A stretch of DNA of 64,000 nt from Deltaproteobacteria bacterium (GTDB taxonomy: Bacteria > Desulfobacterota > Desulfuromonadia > Geobacterales > Pseudopelobacteraceae): contig JACPFJ010000019.1 in assembly GCA_016182975.1 (NCBI GenBank), positions 54,061 to 118,060 on the forward strand, given 5' to 3'. The translations under genes were made by a program, and so were the position numbers. The notes beneath the pieces were generated by a model, which was not told where the DNA came from, ran no database searches, and worked only from the letters and a program-made list of their open reading frames with translations. The number at the start of each line of letters is the position of its first letter. Position 1 is the stretch's first letter. This document shows, one piece after another, positions 33,793-42,586 of this stretch.

Positions 33793-33933
33793 TTATTGCA
33801 ATAAACCGGCCAAAAACAGGCAATCCTCGTCCATGAGGGTGCGGCAGGTGTCGCAGTCCGCGCACAGCTCCATGACACTGTGGAGTATATTCCGGGGTGC
33901 TGTTCGATCCTTCTTGTCAAGGAAATTCATCAT
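33793..33933 (-). CDS. Short Cys-rich ORF downstream of acr3
   Basis: A 46-codon frame beginning 12 nt after the acr3 stop (MMNFLDKKDRTAPRNI..MELCADCDTC) with a cysteine cluster C-x2-C-x2-C and one more Cys. The CADCDTC motif resembles the N-terminus of larger Fe-S oxidoreductase-like proteins, from memory, so this may be a truncated remnant. It could equally be a real small metal- or arsenic-binding peptide of the ars operon. The remaining 220 bp to tatA show no gene. Confidence 0.35.
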   Translation of the reverse strand: MMNFLDKKDRTAPRNILHSVMELCADCDTCRTLMDEDCLFLAGLLQ

Positions 33934-33945
33934 ATCGGTTGCGAT

Positions 33946-35007
33946 CTAATCGCAGGCCTCGGTGGGACGGAAATAGCGGCGCTGGTACCAGAACGCCACG
34001 TTCACCAGCCCGATCATGACCGGCACCTCCACCAAGGGACCGATGACCGCCGCAAAGGCGGCACCGGAGTTGAGCCCGAACACCGCCACGGCCACGGCGA
34101 TGGCCAGCTCGAAATTGTTGCTGGCGGCGGTGAAGGCCAGGGTGGTGGTCTTGCCGTAATCAGCCCCGAGTTTCTTGCCCATCCAGAACGAGACCACGAA
34201 CATGACGATGAAGTAGATGCAGAGCGGGATGGCAATGCGCACCACGTCAAAAGGCAACTGAACGATCAGGTTCCCCTTCAGGCTGAACATGACCACGATG
34301 GTGAAGAGCAGGGCGATCAGGGTGAGGGGACTGATCTTTGGCACCAGCTCCCGGTGATAGCGCTCCTTCCCCATGATCCTGACTCCAATCAGGCGGGTGA
34401 GGGCACCGGCGATGCAGGGAATGCCCAGGTAGATGAAGACGCTCTCGGCGATCTGACCGATGCTGACATCCACCACCATTCCCTTCAGCCCCAGCAGCGG
34501 CGGCAGCACGGTAATGAAGAACCAGGCGTAGACGCTGTAGAACAGCACCTGGAATACGCTGTTAAAGGCCACCAGCCCGGCTGCGTATTCGGTATTCCCT
34601 TTCGCCAGTTCGTTCCAGACGATGACCATGGCGATGCAGCGCGCCAGCCCGATCATGATCAGTCCCACCAGGTACTCCGGCTTGTCCGGCAAGAGCAGCG
34701 CGGCCAGCACGAACATCAACGCCGGCCCGATCAGCCAGTTCTGCACCAGGGAGAGCCCCAGTATCTTTTTGTTCTGAAAGACCTCCGGCATATCCTCATA
34801 CTTCACCTTGGCAAAGGGGGGATACATCATCAGGATCAGGCCGATGGCAATGGGGATGTTGGTGGTGCCAACCTGGAAGGAGTTGATGAATGATTCAGTA
34901 CCGGGTACGAACCAGCCCAGACCGACGCCCAAAGCCATGGCGGCAAAGATCCACAGGGTCAGCCAGCGGTCTAGGAAGGAAAGCTTGCGGGAAAGATGTT
35001 CACTCAT
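33946..35007 (-). CDS. acr3: Arsenite efflux permease Acr3
   Basis: A 353-residue protein with ten membrane helices of the BART superfamily, exporting As(OH)3. Family landmarks are [24 protein letters not shown] text, here [19 protein letters not shown] with the essential Cys in helix 4, [14 protein letters not shown] and [20 protein letters not shown]. Its ATG overlaps the arsC stop (TAATG), so the two are co-translated. It is the last main gene of arsR-arsC-acr3. Confidence 0.95.
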   Translation of the reverse strand: MSEHLSRKLSFLDRWLTLWIFAAMALGVGLGWFVPGTESFINSFQVGTTNIPIAIGLILMMYPPFAKVKYEDMPEVFQNKKILGLSLVQNWLIGPALMFVLAALLLPDKPEYLVGLIMIGLARCIAMVIVWNELAKGNTEYAAGLVAFNSVFQVLFYSVYAWFFITVLPPLLGLKGMVVDVSIGQIAESVFIYLGIPCIAGALTRLIGVRIMGKERYHRELVPKISPLTLIALLFTIVVMFSLKGNLIVQLPFDVVRIAIPLCIYFIVMFVVSFWMGKKLGADYGKTTTLAFTAASNNFELAIAVAVAVFGLNSGAAFAAVIGPLVEVPVMIGLVNVAFWYQRRYFRPTEACD

Positions 35008-35426
35008 TATTTACCCCCAAAATAGTTAATGATCCAGTTTTTGATCTCGTCCCGCACCCGGCGGAATTCGGGCAGAACCTCTTCTTCTCTGCCATTCATC
35101 TGTGAAGGGTCCTCAAAGCCCTGGTGGATGCGCCGCACACCGCCGAAGAGGAGCGGACACTTTTCGTTGGCAGCACCACAGAGGGTGACGACATGATCGA
35201 AGTTCTGGCCGGCAAATTCATCCATGCTCTTTGAGCGCAGAGGGTCAGTGTCGATACCCAGTTCGGCCAGCACCCGGATCGCCAACGGGTTGACCCGCGT
35301 CGCCTGCGTCCCTGCGGAAAAGGCCTGGCAGCGGTCTCCCAGATAGTGGTTAGCCAGCGCTTCGGCCATCTGGGAACGGCAGGAGTTGTGGGTGCAGAGG
35401 AAAAGTATTTTTTTCTTCATGGTCAC
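35007..35426 (-). CDS. arsC: Arsenate reductase ArsC (LMW-phosphatase type)
   Basis: A 139-residue cytosolic enzyme reducing As(V) to As(III) for export. The P-loop C11-T-H-N-S-C-R17 (CX5R) is followed by [10 protein letters not shown] and the second Cys region ([15 protein letters not shown]), as in thioredoxin-coupled ArsC. GTG 35426 is chosen because AGGAG is 6 nt upstream; ATG 35420 in frame would be 12 nt away. An ArsR-type operator lies just upstream at 35,442. Confidence 0.93.
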   Translation of the reverse strand: MTMKKKILFLCTHNSCRSQMAEALANHYLGDRCQAFSAGTQATRVNPLAIRVLAELGIDTDPLRSKSMDEFAGQNFDHVVTLCGAANEKCPLLFGGVRRIHQGFEDPSQMNGREEEVLPEFRRVRDEIKNWIINYFGGK

Positions 35427-35441
35427 ATTGTTCTCCTAGTA

Positions 35442-35461
35442 ATATCCGTATTTGCGGATAT
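35442..35461. promoter_or_regulatory. ArsR-type operator upstream of arsC
   Basis: A perfect dyad, ATATCCG-TATTTG-CGGATAT, lies between arsR and arsC. The same half-sites occur upstream of arsR at 35,830, which supports a shared repressor. Confidence 0.65.
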
Positions 35462-35478
35462 ATCCGCCCAAAATTTTT

Positions 35479-35820
35479 TCAGGCGCACCTGTTGTCTTTG
35501 CCGGAATTTTCCAGACACTTCCGGTCTGTCGCTGTTGCCGGAAATGCAGTGAGGTTCCGTTTTAAAAAATCGATGAGATTATTATGGAAGCCGTTTTCCA
35601 GGCTGACGACGGAGTAATACATCCAAAGCCCGCAGCGTCGGTCGTTTACCATTCCGGTTTTCCTCAGATAGGCGAGGTGTCGTGACACGGTTGACTGGGG
35701 CAGTTGTATCGCGGCAATGATGTCGCAGACACAGAGTTCTCCTTCCTGGAGGAGGAGTGCAAGAATGCGGAGGCGCGTCTCGTCGGCCAAGGCTTTGAAA
35801 ATATTTACAGGCAGTTGCAT
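35479..35820 (-). CDS. arsR: Arsenical resistance repressor ArsR
   Basis: 113 residues from ATG 35820 (MQLPVNIFKALADETRLRIL, the standard family start). Winged helix with the inducer motif C30-V-C32-D (GELCVCDII) in helix 3 and the recognition helix QSTVSRHLAYLRKTGMV. It should release DNA on binding As(III) or Sb(III). A dyad operator precedes the gene and another lies between it and arsC. Confidence 0.93.
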   Translation of the reverse strand: MQLPVNIFKALADETRLRILALLLQEGELCVCDIIAAIQLPQSTVSRHLAYLRKTGMVNDRRCGLWMYYSVVSLENGFHNNLIDFLKRNLTAFPATATDRKCLENSGKDNRCA

Positions 35821-35829
35821 AAAAACTTT

Positions 35830-35849
35830 ATATTCGTCTTGGCGGATAT
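35830..35849. promoter_or_regulatory. ArsR-type operator upstream of arsR
   Basis: ATATTCG-TCTTGG-CGGATAT, one mismatch from a perfect dyad and with the half-sites of the arsC operator. It ends 9 bp before the arsR start. Confidence 0.65.
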
Positions 35850-35893
35850 AGTCAAGACAAATTCCCGCGATTTGTGCCGAGCTGCCAATTGAT

Positions 35894-36100
35894 TTATTCT
35901 TCGTCAAGCACCTGCTTGACCTCTTTTGCACATCACCTGCCGCGCGGGCTCAGCTCCTTGCAGCGACCAACCGTGCAGGCGCCTGTCGCCCGTCTGATGT
36001 CATCGAGGGTACGGGCGCCTGCGGTCTTGGCCTGGCGGATCTGCCTTGCGCTGACCGAACTGCACCAACAGATTATCTCGTCGTCCGAAAAGCGGTTCAT
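35894..36100 (-). CDS. BFD/CopZ-like [2Fe-2S] protein, predicted selenoprotein (in-frame TGA)
   Basis: Read to the first stop (TGA, 35,933-35,935) this is 55 residues: MNRFSDDEIICWCSSVSARQ.., with C11-x-C13 and C42-x4-C47 of BFD-like [2Fe-2S] domains. Homologues, including the N-terminal domain of archaeal CopZ as I recall it, continue with a conserved SGRCC. Here the codons are G-R-TGA-TGT followed by AKEVKQVLDEE and TAA at 35,894, so the TGA takes the place of the first Cys of that pair (Sec56, Cys57). The perfect hairpin GTCAAGC-AGGT-GCTTGAC starts 12 nt after the TGA, placing its loop at +19, as in bacterial SECIS elements. The ATG overlaps the stop of the thioredoxin-like gene (ATGA). 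A possible role is metal, thiol or electron handling in the ars cluster. Confidence 0.65.
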
Positions 36101-36327
36101 CCCAGCACCCCAATGATCTCCGCCACCGAGGCCACCTTGCCGGAGAATACCACCCGGCCGTCGATCACCAGCGCCGGGGTGCTCATCACGCCGTGTTTCA
36201 TGATGGACGGAATATCCTCGACCTTCGCAACCTCGGCGTTCGTTCCACTCTCTTCCAGGGCCTTCTTCACATTTTCATAAAGGGTCTTGCACTTGACGCA
36301 ACCGGTTCCTAACACTTCGATCCTCAT
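36097..36327 (-). CDS. Thioredoxin-like small redox protein
   Basis: 76 residues from ATG 36327 (AGGAG upstream). MRIEVLGTGCVKCKTLYENVKKAL has the C10-V-K-C13 active site of the MTH895-like glutaredoxin-fold proteins, and MSTPALVIDGRVVFSGKV contains the cis-Pro. It is probably a disulfide reductant for the neighbouring permease, rhodanese or ArsC. It is translationally coupled to the [2Fe-2S] protein gene. Confidence 0.88.
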   Translation of the reverse strand: MRIEVLGTGCVKCKTLYENVKKALEESGTNAEVAKVEDIPSIMKHGVMSTPALVIDGRVVFSGKVASVAEIIGVLG

Positions 36328-36358
36328 GCCGTTTTCTCCTTTCATGATCCTTACCCCT

Positions 36359-36829
36359 TCAGGGGCGCTTCGCCTTTGCCTTGTCCATCTCCTCCATGAA
36401 ATCCTTGGCCCGCTCGCCCCGCAGGTGCTCCGCCAGGCCGATCAGGCCGTCCGTCAGGTAACGGGCGTTGTATCCCCGCGTCCGCAGGTAGGCCATGGCG
36501 ATGGCCGAGCGGTCCTTGTGGGGGCAGGCGGTGACGACGAGCTTGTCCCTGGGTAGCTCCCCGAGGCGTTTCGGCAGCTCGTTGAGCGGTATGGTCACGG
36601 CAAACCCGGTGCGCCAGGCCGCCACCTCCTCGGGAAAGCGGATGTCCACCAGCACCCCCTTGCCGCTGCGCAGCAGGGCGACCAGTTCCCTGCTGTCGAT
36701 CTTCATGTCGTCGCGGGTGTCGTAATCGAAACGGGTGAGGAAACCGTCGAAGGCGGTTTCCTGCGGAAACGCCGGGGAGGCGAAGAGCGGCGACGCAATC
36801 AGCAGGGCCAGGGCCAGGATCTTTTTCAC
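36359..36829 (-). CDS. Exported rhodanese-domain protein
   Basis: A 156-residue protein with a signal peptide (MKKILALALLIASPLFASPAFP) and one rhodanese domain (IDSRELVALLRSGKGVLVDIRFPEE..). The active loop is C102-P-H-K-D-R, preceded by DKLVVTA. It would act on sulfur or related thiol substrates in the periplasm. It lies between the ArsP-like permease and the thioredoxin gene in a compact run, a partnership seen in other permease/thioredoxin clusters. Confidence 0.82.
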   Translation of the reverse strand: MKKILALALLIASPLFASPAFPQETAFDGFLTRFDYDTRDDMKIDSRELVALLRSGKGVLVDIRFPEEVAAWRTGFAVTIPLNELPKRLGELPRDKLVVTACPHKDRSAIAMAYLRTRGYNARYLTDGLIGLAEHLRGERAKDFMEEMDKAKAKRP

Positions 36830-36868
36830 GATGTCTTCTCCTTTTGGTTCTTGTTTGAGAAAAAAAGG

Positions 36869-37816
36869 TCACAGAATCGCATTGAACAGGTAGCCGACGA
36901 ATACAATCGCAACAGCAACTATCCCGAAGAACACCGCCAGCAGCCGGTTCTTCAGGACGTTCTTGAGGATGACCGCCTCGGGCAGCGACAGGGCCGTCAC
37001 CGCCATCATGAAGGCCAGCACCGTGCCGATGGCCATCCCCTTCTCCATCAGGGCGTGGACGATCGGGATCACCCCGGCGGCGTTGGAGTAGAGCGGCACC
37101 CCCAGGGCCACGGCCACCGGCACGGCAAGGGGGTTGTCACGTCCGGCCCAGCGGGCAAGGAAGTCGGCCGGCACGTAACCGTGGATGAAGGCGCCGATGC
37201 CGACCCCGACCACCACATAGGGCCAGATCTTCTTCAGGAGATCCAGGGTATATTCGCGGGCATAGACGAGCCTTTCGCGGAAGCCCTGCTCCACGATCCC
37301 GGCGTTGCCGACCCGCATCTCCCAGACATATTCCTGGACGTATTTCTCCATCCTCAAGCGGCCGATGACGATCCCGGCAATGATGGCCACCGCCAGGCCG
37401 GTGCCGATGTAGATCAGGGCGATTTTCCAGCCGAACAGCCCCCAGAGCATGATCAAGGCCACCTCGTTGACCATCGGCGAGGAGATCAGGAACGAGAAGG
37501 TCGCCCCCAGCGGCACCCCCGACTCGACGAAACCGATGAAGAGCGGCACGGCCGAACAGGAGCAGAAGGGGGTGATGATTCCGAGCAGGGCGGCCAGCAC
37601 GTTGCCGACGTACTCCCTTTTGTGGGAGAGGATACGCTTGGTCCGTTCCGGGGGAAAGGAGGTGCGGATGACAGCCACCACGAAGATGATCGTCGTCAGC
37701 AGCAGGAAGATCTTGGTGGTGTCGTAGAGGAAGAAGTCGAGGGCCTCTCCGGCGCGGGAGCCGGGGGCGAGGCCCAGCAAGGTGAACACGATGTAGTCGG
37801 CGGTTCGTTTCAACAT
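36869..37816 (-). CDS. arsP: ArsP/SO_0444-type permease
   Basis: A 315-residue protein with about eight membrane helices. The signature TPFCSCSAVPLFIGFVESGVPLG (C85, C87) and LISSPMVNEVALIM identify the DUF318 permease family, and GVPLYSNAAGVIPIVHAL is in the second half. Characterised members export trivalent organoarsenicals (ArsP) or reduce Cu/Zn load (SO_0444). The adjacent ArsR-type repressor and the ars operon make an arsenic role likely but not proven. Confidence 0.8.
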   Translation of the reverse strand: MLKRTADYIVFTLLGLAPGSRAGEALDFFLYDTTKIFLLLTTIIFVVAVIRTSFPPERTKRILSHKREYVGNVLAALLGIITPFCSCSAVPLFIGFVESGVPLGATFSFLISSPMVNEVALIMLWGLFGWKIALIYIGTGLAVAIIAGIVIGRLRMEKYVQEYVWEMRVGNAGIVEQGFRERLVYAREYTLDLLKKIWPYVVVGVGIGAFIHGYVPADFLARWAGRDNPLAVPVAVALGVPLYSNAAGVIPIVHALMEKGMAIGTVLAFMMAVTALSLPEAVILKNVLKNRLLAVFFGIVAVAIVFVGYLFNAIL

Positions 37817-37838
37817 GGCAACGCTATCGCCAGCCCTT

Positions 37839-38168
37839 TCATGGTTTTCCCCTTTCCGCGCCCCTGATCAGCCCGCTGCGGACCTCGACCTCGTTCTTCA
37901 CGATCGAGGTTGCCAGGTCGATGATCTCGAACACCTCGGGATGCTTGACTGCGTAGAAGATCTTGACCCCCTCCTTGCGCCGCGCCAGAATGCCGTGGGT
38001 CTGCATATGGTTGAGATGGCGCGAGGTGTTGGACTGCTCCTCGTCGATGGCCGGGAATATCTCGCAGACGCACCTCTCGCCGTCGCGCAGAAAATCGACG
38101 ATCTTCAGGCGGGTCGGCTGGGCCAGCGACTTGAGTACATCGGCCAGGTAGTGCGTAGCTGTGCTCAC
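37839..38168 (-). CDS. ArsR/SmtB-family repressor (second)
   Basis: 109 residues from GTG 38168, with GGAGG 5 nt upstream; a TTG four codons earlier overlaps that site. Winged helix with C33-V-C35-E in helix 3 (GERCVCEIFPAI) and the recognition helix EEQSNTSRHLNHM, much like ArsR of arsenic systems but with the sequence QSNTSRH of DUF318-linked regulators. It is the first gene of the permease run and is likely autoregulated through the 18-bp palindrome upstream. Confidence 0.88.
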   Translation of the reverse strand: MSTATHYLADVLKSLAQPTRLKIVDFLRDGERCVCEIFPAIDEEQSNTSRHLNHMQTHGILARRKEGVKIFYAVKHPEVFEIIDLATSIVKNEVEVRSGLIRGAERGKP

Positions 38169-38185
38169 GGACACCTCCAATACTG

Positions 38186-38203
38186 TATGACTATATAGTC
38201 ATA
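38186..38203. promoter_or_regulatory. Operator palindrome upstream of the second ArsR-type gene
   Basis: The perfect 18-bp palindrome TATGACTATATAGTCATA lies 18 bp before the start codon. It is distinct from the ATATCCG operators of the main arsR, so the two repressors should control separate units. Confidence 0.7.
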
Positions 38204-38350
38204 TAATCAACCCGACTGGACTTGTCAAGTCCCATGTAACTGCACCGCAAAAAAACGTGGCGGCAAAACCGAGCTGTTGATCCCTGAATCCGCGCAGGCT
38301 TTATGGCCGCAATCGGTACGTTCCCGACAGTAACGAGCCCTTGTGCTGAC

Positions 38351-38366
38351 AGGCATATCCCTTGCT
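38351..38366 (+). promoter_or_regulatory. Sigma-54 (-24/-12) promoter
   Basis: AGGCATATCCCTTGCT matches the TGGCAC-N5-TTGC pattern with the required GG-N10-GC spacing. Only the first T of TGG differs. It lies 52 bp before the sensor-protein gene, whose operon encodes an NtrC-type activator, so autoregulation is plausible. Confidence 0.55.
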
Positions 38367-38417
38367 TAACATCATGCCGCTGTTGTACTATTCCAGGATA
38401 TCCCCGTGAAAGGTTGA

Positions 38418-39299
38418 ATGCATTTGAAACGGTCATTTACGGTCATGCTCCTGCTCGCCTGCCTGATGACGGCTGGGACTGATGACACGCACGCCGGCAA
38501 CAAGCCGCTCGTGCTATTCGGTGTGATCCCCCGCTACAATCCGCTGATCATGTACAAGCGCTACCAGCCGATCATGGACTACCTGACCGCCGAGACACCC
38601 TACCGTTTCGAGCTCAAGATCAGCCGCGATTATCCCGAGGCGGTCCGCTTCCTGCAGCAGGGGGTGACCCAGATCAGCTCCTTGGGCGACGTCACCTTCG
38701 CCGAGGCCGATACCCAATACAAGGCCATCCCCATTCTCAAGCCGCTGAACAGGGACGGCACCCCCTTCTACCGCAGCGCCTTCATCGTCAGGAGCGACTC
38801 CCCCCTGAAGGACATCAAGGAACTGCGCGGCAAGACCGTGGCCTTCGGCTCCCCGCACTCAACCTCCGGCAACCTGATTCCCCGCTACCTGCTCTGGGAC
38901 AACGGCATCGGCCTGCGCGACCTGAAGTCGTTCGACAACCTTCAACACCACGACGCGGTGGCGAAGGCGGTTCTCAAGGGACAGTACGACGCCGGCGCAG
39001 TCAAGGACGTGGTGGCAGAGAAGTACAAATCGCACGGACTGCGCATACTGGCCTGGTCCGCGCCGATCCCCTCGGTGCCGCTGGTGGTGCGAAAGGACAC
39101 GCCGCCGGGGGTGGTCACGGCGCTTACCCGGGCGCTCCTGAAACTGGACCGCAACAATCCGAGGCACCAGGCCATAATGAAGACCTGGGACGACGAGTTC
39201 TGTAACGGGTTTGCGCCGGCGCGAAGAGAGGATTACGCCGTGATTTTCCGCATGATCCGCGACATCCCCCATGGTTGCGGCATCGGGTGCCACCGATGA
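38418..39299 (+). CDS. PhnD-family periplasmic sensor protein (ArxX/AioX-like)
   Basis: A 293-residue protein with a signal peptide (MHLKRSFTVMLLLACLMTAG) and the PhnD/SsuA-type binding fold (LFGVIPRYNPLIMYKRYQPIMDYLT, GKTVAFGSPHSTSGNLIPRYLL, GQYDAGAVKDVVAEKY). In aio and arx clusters such a protein binds arsenite and hands the signal to the kinase encoded next to it. The C-terminal GCGIGCHR with two cysteines and C262 are candidate oxyanion/thiol sites. The ligand, arsenite or arsenate, cannot be read. The stop overlaps the kinase start (ATGA). Confidence 0.78.
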   Translation: MHLKRSFTVMLLLACLMTAGTDDTHAGNKPLVLFGVIPRYNPLIMYKRYQPIMDYLTAETPYRFELKISRDYPEAVRFLQQGVTQISSLGDVTFAEADTQYKAIPILKPLNRDGTPFYRSAFIVRSDSPLKDIKELRGKTVAFGSPHSTSGNLIPRYLLWDNGIGLRDLKSFDNLQHHDAVAKAVLKGQYDAGAVKDVVAEKYKSHGLRILAWSAPIPSVPLVVRKDTPPGVVTALTRALLKLDRNNPRHQAIMKTWDDEFCNGFAPARREDYAVIFRMIRDIPHGCGIGCHR

Positions 39300-40761
39300 A
39301 GGCCGCAAAGTTTGTCAGCATCAAAAACCAGTTCCTGCTGCTGGCCGTGCTGCTGGTGGCCTTGTCTTCGGCCTTGTGGGGATGGTGGGCATGGAAGAAC
39401 GAGCGGCATCTGCTCTATGAAAGACTGGAGGGGGAAGGCAAACAGATGGTGACTTCGCTGGCCTCGCCGATCATCAACGCCCTGCTCTACGAGGAGATGG
39501 GCGTCATCGAGGAGGGGGGCCTGCTGGACAATTTCATCGAGGAGGTCATGAACAATACCGGCTTCCCGGTTGTCCATGCCTTTGTCACGGATCAGAACGG
39601 CAAGGTGCTCACCCATAACAGATATTCGGAGTACGGCAAGACCTACAGTGACGCCCTTACCCGCGCCGCCATTGCCGAAACGCGCTACGTCAGCACGTTG
39701 ATTCCCGGCAACAGGCCCCAGCTGACCATTCTGGACATGGCCATGCCGCTGCATATTTACGGCAAGAGCTGGGGGGTCTTGCGGGTGGGGGTCTCCACGG
39801 CCCCCCTGGAGGAGGAGCTGCAGGCCCTGGCCGGGCGCATCGTCGGAGCCGCCCTGCTCTTTTTTCTGCTTGGCGCCCTGCTCTCCTACCTGATCGGACT
39901 GAACATGGCCCGTCCCCTGCTACGCCTGACCGCGCTCATGTCTGCCGTATCCACCGATAATCTGGCGGTCGAACTGCCTCCTCGCAGGCCTGACGAGATC
40001 GGCGCGCTCCAGGAGAGCTTCCGCGAGATGCTGGAGCGGCTGCGCCGAAGCGAGGCCGAGCGGGAGCGGGTCGTGGCGCAGCTCATCCAGAGCGAAAAGC
40101 TGGCCTCCATCGGCAAGATCGTGGCCGGGGTGGCCCATGAGGTCAACAACCCGCTGGCCACTATCAGCACCTGCATCCACAATCTGCGGCAGGACGCCAC
40201 TGCCCCGAACCGCAATCTGGAGATCATCGCGCAGGGCGCCGAGCGGATCGAGCGCATCGTGCGCCAGTTGACCGATTACAGCCGGGCCGGCTCCCTCGAG
40301 CTCCAGCCGATTGCCAGCGACCGTTTCTTCTCCGAAAGCGCGGAATTCGCCCGCATGGCGCTCAAGAAGCACGACGTGCGCCTCAGCGCAGGGGATCGTT
40401 GTCAGCCACCCACCCTGCTCTGTCTTGACAAGGGCAAGATACAGCAGGTGATCCTCAACCTGTTGATCAATGCCGCCGATGCCTCGGCGGAGCGGGGCGA
40501 GGTACGCCTGACGGCCGCATCTGAAAACGGTTCCTACATACTCTCGGTCCATGATCATGGCAGCGGCATTTCCGACGAAATGCGCGAACGGATCTTCGAC
40601 ATCTTCTACACCACCAAACCGGCCGGCGAAGGGACCGGCATAGGCCTGGCCATCTGCAAGAGCATCATCGAGATGCACGGCGGCGCCCTGTACTTTGAGA
40701 GCCGGCCCGGCGACACGACCTTTACGGTCAGCATCCCGATTTCAGCGCAGCGAGGCACCGC

Positions 40762-40765
<4 letters not shown>
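39296..40765 (+). CDS. Membrane sensor histidine kinase of the arr locus
   Basis: 489 residues from ATG 39296. Membrane helices at ~12-32 and ~183-206 flank a periplasmic domain (ITSLASPIINALLY.. type double-Cache-like). HAMP follows, then the H-box GVAHEVNNPLA with H281 and the ATPase motifs KIQQVILNLLINAADA, DHGSGISDEM and GTGIGLAIC. It matches the kinase of a PhnD-protein/kinase/NtrC three-gene set known from arsenic oxidoreductase clusters. Both ends overlap neighbours by 4 nt, indicating tight translational coupling. Confidence 0.88.
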
Positions 40766-42135
<1,370 letters not shown>

Positions 42136-42259
42136 CCACGATGTTACCGGAACTTTACATTTTGCATTTGCCGGATGAATAGGGCCGCGCTGAAACTCAA
42201 ACGGGTTTGGAGTTTTCATCTTGCTTGATGTATCACACCAGGAAGGGAGGATCGGACGC

Positions 42260-42568
42260 ATGAGAAGAATTGCAGCAGTAACCGCCTTAGTTGTGCTGAC
42301 CACGTTTGGCGGCGCATTGGCGGCCGTGGGCGGAGGAGATGTCGTCCTCAAGAACAAGGGGGGTGACACGCTCTTCAGTCATTCCCTGCACGTGGATGGG
42401 GCGGGGCTCGAGTGTACCGCCTGCCATGACAAGCTCTATCTGAGCAAGGGGCAGCACAAGAAGGTGACCATGAAGGAGATGCAGAAGGGCAAATCCTGCG
42501 GCGCCTGCCACAACGGCAAGACGGCCTTCAGCGTCAAGGGCGATTGCGCCAAGTGTCATAAAAAATAG
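42260..42568 (+). CDS. Periplasmic triheme c7-type cytochrome
   Basis: 102 residues from ATG 42260, with GGGAGG 9 nt upstream. A signal peptide (MRRIAAVTALVVLTTFGGALA) is followed by three CXXCH haem sites (52-56, 80-84, 96-100) and distal histidines H41, H44 and H66, the pattern of the c7/triheme domain. Position 18 bp before arrA suggests it delivers electrons to ArrAB. Known arr operons I recall rely on CymA or ArrC rather than a cytochrome encoded first in the operon. Confidence 0.88.
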   Translation: MRRIAAVTALVVLTTFGGALAAVGGGDVVLKNKGGDTLFSHSLHVDGAGLECTACHDKLYLSKGQHKKVTMKEMQKGKSCGACHNGKTAFSVKGDCAKCHKK

Positions 42569-42586
42569 GACAAAGGGAGGAGCAGA

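Noticed and set aside
33675..33920. 81-codon minus-strand frame downstream of acr3
   Set aside because: The frame next to it carries the CADCDTC motif and starts just behind acr3; this one has no domain or ribosome site.
42205..42228. Possible sigma-54 site before the triheme cytochrome gene (TTGGAG..TTGCTT)
   Set aside because: The GG and GC elements are 12 nt apart instead of 10, so it does not meet the spacing rule.
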